Source of the DNA: Nyssa sinensis | Taxonomy: Eukaryota > Streptophyta > Magnoliopsida > Cornales > Nyssaceae | Assembly: GCA_008638375.1 (NCBI GenBank) | Contig: CM018043.1 | Location: forward strand, 52,960,947 to 53,024,946 | Direction of reading: 5' to 3' | Length of the DNA: 64,000 nt | The notes under the pieces: generated by a model | Seen by the model: the letters and a program-made list of their open reading frames with translations, nothing else | Told to the model about the DNA's origin: nothing | The model's database searches: none | Translations under genes and position numbers: made by a program | Shown here: positions 48,301 to 57,999 of the stretch, piece by piece | Numbering within the stretch: the stretch's first letter is position 1 | How the letters are laid out: each line of letters opens with the position of its first letter

Positions 48301-51300
48301 ACAAAAACAGTGTCGAGAGTGGCAGTAAGCGAGGTATGAGGAAAACCATACCTATCTGGTGGATGTATAACCCGGGTGGAGCATCGAGGTATAGGAACCG
48401 CAGAATCAGATGACGGAGCAGTGTCTGGAAGAGGCATTGAAGGAGGACGTCTATGATACACCAAACCTGGTTTAAATCGCTCAATAGAAGGAGACACATC
48501 ATCAAAAGCTGGTAGAAGAGTAATAGGAGGATCAGAAATAACCTGAGACTGAAAGAAATATTGATTTTCGAAGAAAATCACATTCCGGGAAATCAAAAAT
48601 CACATTCCGGGAAATCCGGAATTTGTTTGCATGAGCATCATAACAAACAAATCCTTTCTGAGTAGGGCTATATCCCATAAACGCACACGTGACAGACTGG
48701 GCAGCAAGCTTGTGACGATCAACAGGTGGCAGATGAACAAAACAAACACACCCAAAAGTATGAAAGGATTGATACTCAGGAGATATGCCAAATAATTGAA
48801 AATAGGGAGAATCATAATTTAGAGTGACAGTAGGCAAACGATTGATCAAATAAACAACAGTAGATAAAGCTTCTACCCAGAACTTAGAAGGTACAGAAGA
48901 ATCAATCAATAAAGTACGAACAACATCTAAGAGATGATGATTCTTACGCTCAGCGACTCTATTTTGTTGAGGGGTATAAGGACAAGAACGCTGGGAAATG
49001 ATCCCTTTTTGCTGAAGATAAGTTTGAAAGGAATGAGACATATATTCCCCCCCCTGAGTCGGAGCGTAAGATTTTGAGACAAGTACTGAACTGTGTCTCA
49101 ACAAGCGCAACAAATTTTTGAAAAACGGAAAACACATCAGCTTTAGAACGGAGAAAATAGATCCAAGTAAATCGACTATAATCATCGATAAATGTCACAA
49201 AATAACGATATTGACCATGAGAAATAACAGGACTAACACCCCAAACATCAGTATGCACAATCTCAAAGCAATGAGAAGCACGACTACCATGCGCAGGAAA
49301 AGGTAAAGTTTTACTTTTACCAAGACGACAAGTAGCACAATCAAAAGATACATGAGAAGAAGAAAATGAATCTTTATTGCCCAAAAAACCATGTTTCAAA
49401 AGATGAGTCAAGACAACAGAATTAGGATGACCTAATTTCCTATGCCAGACTTCATTATTATTGGCAGTAGCCGTACAAGCAAAAGAAACAACATTAGGAA
49501 TAGAAAACTGTAAAGGAAATAGACGTCCCACTTTAGGCCCCTTCGCGATCACCGTCCCCGACACCTGATCCTGCACAAGACAACCACCACGAGAGAAGTG
49601 AACATCACAGTTATTATCCACCAATTGTCCAACAAAAATCAAATTGGTAGATAAGCCAGGAGAGACAAAAACATTTCGAAATGAAGAGCCCAAAGTACCA
49701 ACAACAGTAATAGGAAGTGTACTACCATCAGCAATTTGAATAGTCTGCGTGCATCCATACTTACGAACACCATGGAGACCCGTCGTACTACCAGTCATAT
49801 GATTAGAGGCACCTGAATCAACAATCCAAGAAGAAGTGGAGTTAGGATCCGTACCTTGCAGGCCTAAAGCCGTAAAAGCAGACACAATCATCTGTTGGAC
49901 CATGGCAGGTGTGAGAACAGATGAATCAGAGCTTACAGTAGGGGGCGTAGAAGAAGACGAGGGCTGAACAATAGCTTGAAAGGCTTGGGATTGGCGATTC
50001 TGAGGCCGCACTCGACAGTCTTGGATGATATGGCCCTCCTTCTTGCAGTAGTTACAAACTTTCTTCGGACAATTGCGAGCAATATGACCGAACTCCTTGC
50101 AACGGAAACACTGCAACTTATTCCGCCCTCTCCCTTGTGCTGCGTAGGCTACAGTCACAGCCTCAGAAAAGACCTTCTCAGAAGTCATACCCAGCTGAGT
50201 GGATAACCGTTGTTCTTCACGCAATAAATCTCCCAAGCAAATATCCAAGGAAGGAACCGGATTACGGTTCAATAAACCGGCTCGAACAAGCTCAAATTCA
50301 AATCGAAGCTTCATCAAAAACTGATCGCGTTGACTCTCAGCATGAACCGCTTGAAGAGCCGCAAGTGCCGCGGGGGGAACCTTAGCATGAACAATAGCAT
50401 AATACTCGCTCCAAAGATTAATAAAACCAGAATAAAATTGCTCAATGGTCAAATTACCTTGAGTGTAATTGCTAATTTCCAATTCTAATTGGAATTTTCG
50501 AGCACTGTGGTCTTGGTGATAAATACGATACAGGTAGTCCCACATAGCTTGAGCTGTAGTAAAACAGCGAAGATTGGTGACAAGATGTGGCTCAATCGTC
50601 CCCAATAGATAGCAGATCACCTTAGCATCCTTGACCTCCCATTGGGCAAATTCCTTTTCATCAGTGGGAACTCGAACAGAACTATCAATATGATTGGATA
50701 ATTCTTTCCCTTTCAAGAACATTTTAAATTGAAATGCCCACGTAGAAAAATTCTTTCCAGTAAATCGTACAATAGTATTTTCAAAAGACATGATGGAAGC
50801 CCACTAAAAAAAAAAATAACAAGAAGCCCAAATCAATTCAGTTCCAATTCCGAATGAAAAAAAAAAATGGCCCAAGCACGCAACACAAATAAGAGAGAAG
50901 CCCACGGACAGAATAAGTAGGCCCGAAAAAGAAACGGTAAACAGCCCAACACAAAGAATCGGCAGACCGATACCTGCCCAGCACAGACGGCAACAGACGT
51001 CACCGATCACCTCGCCACCACCACAGAGAGAGCCAACGTGCCCACAGCGACCCAGCCACCACAAAGCGATCACCGAGAGAGAGAACGCAGCCCAGAACCA
51101 GAACAACGGCCACCAAGAGAGGGTGAACACCACTCAACCACCATAAAAAACGTCGAACACCACCACAGAGGAGGTTGACTACCACAAAACAGTAAACCCA
51201 CAACGTGGTTCATCACAGAAAGGATCGACACACAAAAAGCAAGATGGAACTTGCTGAAACAGAGGGAAAAAAAAATCCAAAAATATGTCCATAATGTGTC

Positions 51301-52966
51301 CAGGACGTGTCGAAAATTCAAAAAAATTAAAAACTCTTTTTTCGCGTGTCAGACACGTGTCCGGAACATATCCATATATGAATACGTGAAATAAAATAGA
51401 GTCTCCATGCTTCAAAACTCATAAGTAATTAACAAACAATTTATCCAACAATTCTCAATTTAAAAAAATTACTTACTAGAAAACTAACTAAATCATGAGG
51501 TAGCAACATATAACTCAAAAACTATAATGAAGATTTTCAAATCACTGCTATGTCCCCCCCCCCCCCCCCCCCGGGGCAGGCAGAGGCACAAAAGCAACTT
51601 TGGAAACTTTAAAAGAATAAATCAGTATTTCCATCAAGTGTTACACACACACACATATATAAAATAAAACTTACAGAACTATTTGTAAATATCTGAGACT
51701 TTGTCTTCCTCAAAGATGAGATTTTCTCTGCAAAGTCACATGGATGATCCCATCAGGAGGACTAACATGGCATGTGGTGACATTACAAATAGTAATTACT
51801 AAAGACCAACATCATGGACAAATTATATGGTTCACCTTCATCGACGTCTTCCTTCTCCCAGCATACATCCAAGTAGCGCAGAGCCTTACGATACTTTCTT
51901 AGAGCCATTTTATAGTCTTGCTTCTGTATGCGAAAACTGTGAGGACAACATCCACTGAACAGTGGGAAAATTACCATATAAAGCGACTTATGCACATTGG
52001 AGGCAAAAATAAAGACAAGATGGTGTGATCGTGTTTTTTTTTTTTAACAGAAATTTGACACTTATCCATTACATAGTTTCCTTTTCTAGAAAAGAGAAAA
52101 ACCATACATCAAAGCAAATGTTGCAGAAGCCTGTGTGTAGGTGGAGAGAGAGAGAGAGTCTATATGATGAAAACATATCCATACAATAGATACCTTGTAC
52201 TGCTCATTTCCAATAGCTTTGATGGAGTCCACAGCACTCGTCCACCAAGAAAACTTATCCGGTTTCACGTCAAGATCAGTCAGCCAATCAGGGTAAGTAT
52301 CACCATCTTTAAAGAAGTTAGATATCCCATCATCAGCCCCCCCAGGAATTTCTCCACAATCCACAATTATAACATCAAGAGTGGGATAATCACTGTCTCC
52401 TGTGTTAGCATGCTCAATTAAACGCATCATCCCCATTCCTTTGATTACCTTCCCAAATACAACATGCTTTCCATTTAGATGTGAACTTTGAGTGGTAGTA
52501 ATAAAAAACTGAGATCCATTGGTATTGGGACCAGAATTAGCCATTGATAACATTCCTTTTCTTTCATGTTTTAACTCAAAATTTTCATCTTCAAATTTCA
52601 AGCCATAGATGGATTCTCCACCGGTGCCATTCCCAGCAGTTATGTCTCCACCTTGTATCAAAAAGCCTTTGATGATGCAATGGAAACAGGAGCCCTGCTA
52701 TTCATACCGTGCTATAATTATCTAACAAGTTGAAGAAATTTCCAAGATAAGACCTTAACAAGGAAAAGATAACCATATGAACAACATAATGTTGAGGCTA
52801 GTAGAAGCCAGAAGTTATGAGAATTACAGAAGACTCAACAAATTATGTGATCAGGAGTAACTATATATTCTATGTTAGCTGCCTTCATACATCATAACAC
52901 CATAAGTTTAAAATTTATATAATTATGAGCTTAGATTTATGTAAAGATATCAAATTTTCAGCAGCT

Positions 52967-53025
<59 letters not shown>

Positions 53026-56000
53026 AAGAGATGGCACAAAAAGTGCTCTTGTTCAGGAAATTTTCTTGTTCAATTGCTCCTGTAAAAGAATGGTCAAGCA
53101 AGTTCAGAGATAAATGCATTGCATGCCTTCCAAGAAATTTGTACGTTTGACACAAAAGCAAATGGATCAATTATCTGCAGAATCATGATAGAATGTAGTG
53201 TCTGTCAATATTATAGTTTATAACTTTATAGGCTTCCAAATTAATCTAACATAACCTCTATTCTTCAACTGACTTAACAGAAGCAAGATCATTAAGATGT
53301 CTTAGTTTCGCATCAAACAGAGATATGAGATCTCTGAACACACATCATTATAAAAAAGAAAAATTACTAAATTTAAAAGGTAACCTATGCTAAAAATTAC
53401 GTGGAAGAATGAAACATTCTTCAAATCAATATCCCGATGTCCAGTTTGACAAAAGGGGAAAATAGAGATTACTTTGTGGCCTAAAAAGGTGGAAAAGAAA
53501 TAATCTAGGACAAGTGAAAAGGTAATCAGGGAAACATTTAGAAACATGGTTTATACACATTGAGGCCCAGCAAAGATTCATATTTCTTGTCAACATACAA
53601 TCAGAGAAACCAGTGCACAGTGGTACAAAGTGATATAAACTTACACGGTCCACATGGGGATGTACTTTTATAGTTAATTACAAACCTCACCACCTTGGTG
53701 GGTGATAAAGCCTTCTGAAGGAAACACTTTAAAACAATTAAAAAGTCAACACAATTAAATATGTAAAATTAGGCCCAAAATGTCATTAAACCCACTACCA
53801 CTGCGGTGCAGAACGCTACTAGATAATGTTTGAGTGCTTTTAGGAAGCTGTATATTTTTTGCACATATAACAGAATTTTTTTCCACACAGGGAGGGGGGG
53901 GGGAGGAACTTTGTTGTGTTGCATAATCATTTGAGCTCCTATATTTGTTGTTTGAACTACGGAATTGAAAAATCAAATAATAAAATACGCACCATTCATA
54001 TTAGTTCTCAAATATTAAAAATTGATATTTTTAGAACCAAGGATTTGCTTTACTGACTATATAGCTGGACGAAATATTTTAATAAAATAAGGTTTGGGGT
54101 ATCAAACTCCTAAATCATGAACTTCAAACACTTTAAATTTGTGTGAAGCCACCAAACTTACGTATTCTTAAAATTCTTGGATAATAAAAAATTAAATAGA
54201 AATTAAGAATAAAATAATAGTGGGGATTCTTAAGAAAAATAAAATAAGGATTGGGCCATGGATTCACTTCAAGAAAACATGATAAAATGATAATCAAATG
54301 CATCATAAGTTTACAAAGTTAAATAGTTATTGTTTTTCTAAGGAAAAAATGATTATAGATCTTTTTGAAAGCTTTTTGAGAAAGGGGCAAAGTATGTGTG
54401 TGTGTGTGAGATTTACCTATCAAAAAAAAGATACACAAAACAACAATAATCAAACAATGACGTTTTATGAAGTTGCATCTTTTTTTCAAAAAAAATACAT
54501 AAAATGATCAAAAGAGAGGGGAGAGATTCTAAATGGGAAAAACAAGTTTGTTACTAAAAAGTTGATAACACCAAGTTACCGAGCGCCAAATAAATTTTTT
54601 TATTTATGAAATTGCATATGGTGAGTTTTTATTCCTAAGCGCCTATGCTTGATAGGGGTGTGATCAAATTTTTAATAACAAACTTGTGACCCATCAATGC
54701 TTTGAGCTTAATATCATTATTTTACCGTGTGGTGACAAAATGTTAACAAAATATCATACTTCTATAATTTACATACATTTATAATAAATTAATTCAATCA
54801 ACAAATTACTTCCCATTTCAATTCTTCGCTCGGGTTCTAAGAAAGAAAATAGAAATTGATCAAATCTCAAACCTTGAATCCCAATTTTATGGTTCTCTCT
54901 CTCATGAAATAAGATGGAATGATGCACATCTATGGCCTTAAAGTATAAGTGCATCTCCAACCTACCTTCAAAACTTCAAATTTGAAGGTGGGGATAGAAA
55001 AACACAAATCCAACACATCTTTATTTCATCTTTAAATTTGAAGATATGAAGATGACCTTCAATTGTGATCTTTAAATTTTCAATTTTGAAAGTTGAAAAA
55101 AAAAAAATTGAAGATGATCTTCAAATCTCTATTCATCCACTAATTATTTTTATAGTACTCCAAACTAATAATTAATTATTTTATACTATTTATTAGTTTC
55201 TTAATGTATTTTTATCTTTTTTAATGTACTTCATTAGTTTTTAATGTAATTTTATTTATTTTCTAATGTATTTTAATATACAATTTCTTGGATATATCAT
55301 GGAGTTTTAACAAAAATGTGATAAATAATTGAGTTTTGGATAAATATATGTTAAATAATTACATTTTGGATATAAATGATTTTATTAAAAGTGGGATATG
55401 AATATCACCCAAAAAAAAAAAAAAAAGTGTCATGTGAAGAATCAATAGTGATTTGAAGATTGGTATGTTCGGAGTGGTATGTTCGGAGTAAAAATGTGGG
55501 ACCTATCATCTTCAAATTTGAAGAAGATGCCAAAATAAAGTAAAAAATGAAGGTGTGGGTTGGAGATGCTCTAATTCCGTAATTCATGTGAAAGATTTGA
55601 CCCAAAAAAAGAAATTATATGCAGAAGTGTATATGGGTTTTTGGAATTGAGACTTTCTCCATTTCTCATGAAATTGAGGATCTCCATTTCTCATGAAATT
55701 GAGGATCTCCATTTGTGACTAAGGGAGAAAAAAAATAACGTTGAAAACTGTTTTTTTATATTAAAAAAAACTGTTTTAAAAACTGTTTTTTTTTTTGGAC
55801 TTGTGAGACAAATGGAGGTGTCTCCATTTCATGACCCAATCTAGTTTTTTGAAGTGTGAGATACTATTTGCACAAAAAGGAGAACCGGAAACGTGTATAT
55901 GAGATGACATTAGCTTTTCTTCTATAACTACTTAAATAGGTACATTCAAGAATGGCATGTACGAAATTAATGCATAAAGTCAACCATTCAAAGCTATAAT

Positions 56001-56385
56001 CGTGTCAGTGCTAAAAAAGACTATCATGTTGATTCAACAAAACAAGAATAAACGACTCTAAACATCCCTATTGTTGCGAAGAAACGTTTAACATCAGGTT
56101 CAAGAAAGATAGGCAGACCGCGGACAAATTTCTACATGGAGAAAGTTGAGAGAAACATAGAACAATGTAGACATACATCATACATATCTGTATGTGTATA
56201 TGTAGAGACAGAACCTTGAAATGGAGTGGAAAACCAGTGTTGGGGCCAATGCCCTTCTCTCCCGTACAGAGAGCTCTGAAATTCTCGACAGTTTTGGGCA
56301 CCACATCTTTGAAAAGCTCCACCACCATCCTCCCTTCGGGCTCTCCTCCAATGCTTATATCCAAGAAGCACCTTGGGTTAACCAT
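30397..56385 (-). CDS. CYP40: Cyclophilin-40 (PPIase plus TPR co-chaperone), 8 exons over 26 kb
   Basis: Minus-strand exons 56385-56215, 52694-52194, 51923-51836, 51727-51675, 38584-38480, 36150-36075, 30587-30550 and 30450-30397 join in frame to 361 aa, the length of Arabidopsis CYP40 (SQUINT). Residues 1 to about 175 form the cyclophilin domain ([30 protein letters not shown]). From about 210 come TPR repeats ([51 protein letters not shown]) and an [11 protein letters not shown] tail. The family binds Hsp90 and in plants supports AGO1 loading and phase change. Oddities: the catalytic Arg is Cys63 (FHC) and the Hsp90-clamp Arg is Cys303 (KALFC); clamp residues Lys216, Asn220, Asn269 and Lys299 remain. 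Intron 7 uses a GC donor. Introns 4 and 6 contain three Copia insertions. Confidence 0.93.
30887..31098 (-). repeat. Copia-1 3' LTR
   Basis: 212 bp. Shares most bases with 35,400-35,614 (ctagaatgagatag to gaaactttccaaca); the polypurine tract lies just inside at 31,099-31,107. Confidence 0.9.
31106..35266 (-). pseudogene. Copia-1 gag-pol remnant, multiple frameshifts
   Basis: Coding pieces on the minus strand: gag 35,266-34,880 and 34,804-34,619; knuckle, protease and integrase start 34,453-33,398; integrase 33,244-32,930; integrase end plus RT 33,113-31,587; RT end 31,577-31,338; RNase H end 31,390-31,106 ([20 protein letters not shown] and ADILTKGLP). At least four frame changes and an RNase H deletion make it inactive. 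A hexanucleotide microsatellite at 32,751-32,790 adds an in-frame Asp-Ile repeat between integrase and RT. Confidence 0.9.
35400..35614 (-). repeat. Copia-1 5' LTR
   Basis: 215 bp. The primer-binding site complement gctctgatacca lies directly inside at about 35,387-35,398. Confidence 0.9.
37856..38479. other. CYP40 intron 5, part outside the duplication
   Basis: Single-copy non-coding sequence between the right breakpoint of the duplication and exon 5. No element recognised. Confidence 0.6.
39748..39949 (-). repeat. Copia-2 3' LTR
   Basis: 202 bp, one difference from 44,650-44,851 (ctcatata versus ctaatata). Confidence 0.95.
39957..44078 (-). pseudogene. Copia-2 gag-pol polyprotein with one in-frame stop
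   Basis: From [10 protein letters not shown] (44,078) to the stop at 39,957 is 1,373 codons in one frame, apart from a TGA at 42,437-42,435 where SRVT precedes LYLMKNRSE; the usual residue there is Trp (TGG). Domains in order: UBN2 gag, CCHC knuckle [14 protein letters not shown], protease [15 protein letters not shown]-pre-integrase [15 protein letters not shown], integrase [10 protein letters not shown] with YVDDIVITG, RNase H with [18 protein letters not shown]. The nonsense mutation falls in the integrase core, so only gag, protease and the start of integrase can be made. The frame is also open upstream to 44,375, but the MADEQ start fits the family. Confidence 0.93.
44100..44290. repeat. 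Direct repeats in the Copia-2 leader
   Basis: Three imperfect copies of a roughly 60-base unit containing gaagcaacaggacacacag and gggtccaaacgaac lie between the 5' LTR and gag. They probably belong to the untranslated leader and could affect packaging or translation; no function is shown. Confidence 0.7.
44650..44851 (-). repeat. Copia-2 5' LTR
   Basis: 202 bp; the primer-binding site lies immediately inside (complement ggctctgatacca, 44,637-44,649). Confidence 0.95.
44934..46309. other. CYP40 intron 4 sequence between the two nested insertions
   Basis: Mostly unique, AT-rich. Near 44,985-45,030 is a short motif (cccaactatttgggctcggcttcatgaat) of a kind dispersed in plant genomes. At about 45,440-45,530 the minus strand has an exon-like stretch ([18 protein letters not shown]) that I cannot assign. 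No other gene. Confidence 0.5.
46615..46820 (+). repeat. Copia-3 LTR (single copy)
   Basis: 206 bp from tgttaccgggatt to ccaatttgaca, directly followed by the primer-binding site. Contains tatataatgaaagc (about 46,770-46,783), a possible TATA region with transcription toward gag. No partner LTR is found at the right end. Confidence 0.88.
46887..47859 (+). repeat. Left arm of Copia-3 inverted repeat (leader plus gag 5' half)
   Basis: Inverted counterpart of 50,302-51,275. Contains the leader and gag codons from [10 protein letters not shown] to FLMKLR. Differences from the other arm include Thr/Ser after HID and Ser/Cys after KVI. Confidence 0.92.
47370..47894 (+). pseudogene. Copia-3 truncated gag, + strand
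   Basis: 174 codons from [20 protein letters not shown] through the UBN2 region ([17 protein letters not shown]) to FLMKLR, then 11 unrelated residues and a stop at 47,894, where the element flips strand. It lacks the zinc knuckles and all of pol. Confidence 0.9.
47900..50791 (-). pseudogene. Copia-3 gag-pol remnant, minus strand, ends inside RT
   Basis: Gag from [10 protein letters not shown] (50,791), two CCHC knuckles ([28 protein letters not shown]), protease [12 protein letters not shown], pre-integrase [17 protein letters not shown] and integrase [11 protein letters not shown] run in one frame to about 49,055. There an extra base in a C-run shifts the frame. The next part ([18 protein letters not shown]) runs to about 48,600, where a 20-base tandem duplication shifts it again. 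RT continues with [20 protein letters not shown] and [15 protein letters not shown] and ends at PPPGMF, before the YVDD motif. It cannot produce a functional polymerase. Confidence 0.9.
50302..51275 (-). repeat. Right arm of Copia-3 inverted repeat
   Basis: Inverted copy of 46,887-47,859. It ends in the T-run and ccctctgtttcag of the leader (minus strand) without reaching primer site or LTR. Confidence 0.92.
51540..51575. repeat. C homopolymer with GGGG
   Basis: A run of about 18 C in CYP40 intron 4, close to exon 4. A likely length-variable site and possible sequencing-error site. Confidence 0.8.
52695..54948. other. CYP40 intron 1, distal part
   Basis: Non-coding. Contains a (GT)n(GA)n microsatellite at 52,967-53,024 and a G-run at about 53,892. 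Frames open over the microsatellite are not genes. Confidence 0.6.
54949..55571. mobile_element. MITE in CYP40 intron 1, 623 bp
   Basis: Inverted ends gtgcatctccaacctacctt and (inverse) gagcatctccaacccacacc, flanked on both sides by TAA (54,946-54,948 and 55,572-55,574). The interior has repeated inverted cttcaaatttgaag motifs. A 3-base TAA duplication suits the PIF/Harbinger group. Non-coding. Confidence 0.7.
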
Positions 56386-56520
56386 TGTTTTTCTCTGCAA
56401 ACAACATAGACTCTCTCTCTCTCTTTCCATCTCTAAGCTTTTCCGTTCACCGCTGAATCAGTGATTTGAAGAGGCCACCCAAGAGAAAATTGAAAAACCC
56501 TAAACCCGCTCTTTAATTTG
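56386..56520 (-). promoter_or_regulatory. CYP40 5' UTR/promoter region with telo-box
   Basis: Upstream of the ATG on the minus strand lies a GA-rich leader (56,405-56,430). Further up, aaaccctaaaccc on the + strand (56,495-56,507) is a telo-box motif, common in promoters of housekeeping plant genes. No TATA box is obvious. Confidence 0.45.
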
Positions 56521-57542
56521 AACGGAGTATGAGACAAAGAAGTGATACGGCTGATGCAAAGATACGCGGTGCACAATGTGCCGCCTCCTTGTTATTCTAG
56601 AGTTGTGATAGAATGCGGCTAAGGAGTATGTGTTACACTGATACAGGGCAATGGACCGTTGATTGATTTGCAGACTCACGAAATACTGATTCATAAGGAA
56701 AGGACAGAGAAGTGGACAAGGCATTCTTTTGCAGGCTGTCGGCGGTGACTAACTAGGGTCAGGACCCAATAGGAATAGGACACGGCAAGGGCCCGTGGGA
56801 GTTTGGACTCCTCATTTTGTACCCAACTGGCTATAACCATCCCTGTCACTGTGAGCTATTATAACAGAGTTAATAGCTCTCAGTGCTTTAGTGGGGAGAA
56901 TATATAAAGAGGATTGGATGGACTTGACTACTTTGGCTATCTATATGTCCTTCATTCAATCAAGGGTTGAGAAGCATGAGTGGTTACAATACAAAAACTT
57001 GGGTCGATCTGGGAGCTCTGGTCAGCCAAGAAACTTCTCTGGTGGTAATGGGAAGGGCACCAATCCCCTTCTCACTCTTAAATTAAATACTTTCACAAAA
57101 CCATGTGTGTTTATATGTTTAACAGATAGAAATTAACAAGGTTTGTACCTACATGAATGAGAGGAAAATAGGAAACCCTTTCTGCCACATAATGATGGCA
57201 ATCCATTGCCTTTGTGGGTTGCCCCAATCTCCTCTACAACAGAACTACTATCCACATGAGTATTTTTTTTTTTGTCAATTGCTTGATTCAATCATTGCAG
57301 TCTCTCTCTCTCTCTCACACACACACACGGTTGTCAAACACATGTCTGGGCTTTTTGTCTTTCATCTTGCCCCTCTTTCATGGACAAGAAAAAGGATGAA
57401 ATGCCAAACATTAAAGGGCATTATGATGACAAAAATTTCTTTTCTTCTATTTCAAAGTTCATTTATGTATGAATAACTTGTCTTTGGTGTGAAAATTATT
57501 GAATTAGATTTAATGGCCTAATTTTTAAAAGTGAAATTTTTG
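56521..57542. other. Intergenic, no gene seen
   Basis: Short open frames only, none with recognisable motifs. A CT/CA microsatellite lies at 57,301-57,328. Confidence 0.5.
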
Positions 57543-57814
57543 AACCGATTAGAGATAATTACACTTACCTCCCCTGAGGTTTCTGACAATTACAGAAACC
57601 TCCCCTATAGTTTCTGAAATAACACTGTCCCCCTTCTGGTTTCAATGTTAGTATCAGATTCCCCCCTCCATTATTGTCCGTTAATTAACTTAACAGAAGT
57701 TGATGACATCAGCATAAAAATAATATAAAATGCCCATTTTGCCCTCACTTAAGGTTTGCTCTCGCCTCTCTCACGCTCAAGGGACAGCCACCACACTTCT
57801 GAAAGATATCACGT

Positions 57815-57966
57815 CCGGTATGGTGGATCGTCACATTCTCCTTCTAACTTTTCCAGGGCAAGGTGCCATCGATTCGGCCCTCCAACTTGCCAAGCACCTC
57901 ATACGTATGGGTGTTAAGGTAACCATTGTCACAACAGTCTCTGCCCACCGTCGCATGACCAAATCC
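57815..57966 (+). pseudogene. Captured UDP-glycosyltransferase N-terminal fragment
   Basis: Encodes [20 protein letters not shown] followed by [20 protein letters not shown] and AHRRM. This is the N-terminal acceptor-domain pattern of family 1 plant UGTs (similar to the UGT75 group: His-x-Leu-Leu-x-Thr-Phe-Pro-x-Gln-Gly). The usual catalytic His of that motif corresponds to the His in DRHILL; the C-terminal PSPG box is missing. Only about 50 codons are captured, so it is not a functional enzyme. Confidence 0.8.
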
Positions 57967-57999
57967 GCCCCAATCCCCGACCAAACCCGGAACAATATA

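Larger units (their letters stand above)
46615..51275. mobile_element. Copia-3: head-to-head rearranged retrotransposon, single LTR
   Basis: The left part is + strand: LTR 46,615-46,820, primer-binding site tggtatcagagcc at 46,821, leader, then gag from 47,370. At 47,859-47,860 gag stops abruptly and the sequence continues as the minus strand of the same family: RT N-half (48,596-47,900), integrase, protease and gag (50,791-48,600), then leader to 51,275. The minus part has no LTR, no primer site and no RT C-half or RNase H. The + and - leader-gag arms (46,887-47,859 and 50,302-51,275) are inverted copies with about 2% difference by eye. The integrated structure is therefore one LTR plus a long imperfect palindrome. 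It sits in CYP40 intron 4. Confidence 0.93.
46321..51416. mobile_element. Non-autonomous DNA element split by the Copia-3 structure
   Basis: Outer ends are inverted: gaagcatgga at 46,325 and tccatgcttc at about 51,404-51,413. They are followed inward by gacacg/cgtgtc-rich sequence on both sides. Flanks repeat aaactcgtaag (46,310-46,320) and aaactcataag (51,415-51,425), a 9-11-base duplication with one mismatch. No transposase seen; superfamily uncertain. Confidence 0.5.

Noticed and set aside
46615..51275. Two independent ordinary Copia insertions in opposite orientation
   Set aside because: Only one LTR is present, both inverted arms end at the same leader point, and the inner junction cuts gag and RT abruptly. 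A single rearranged insertion is simpler, though not proven.
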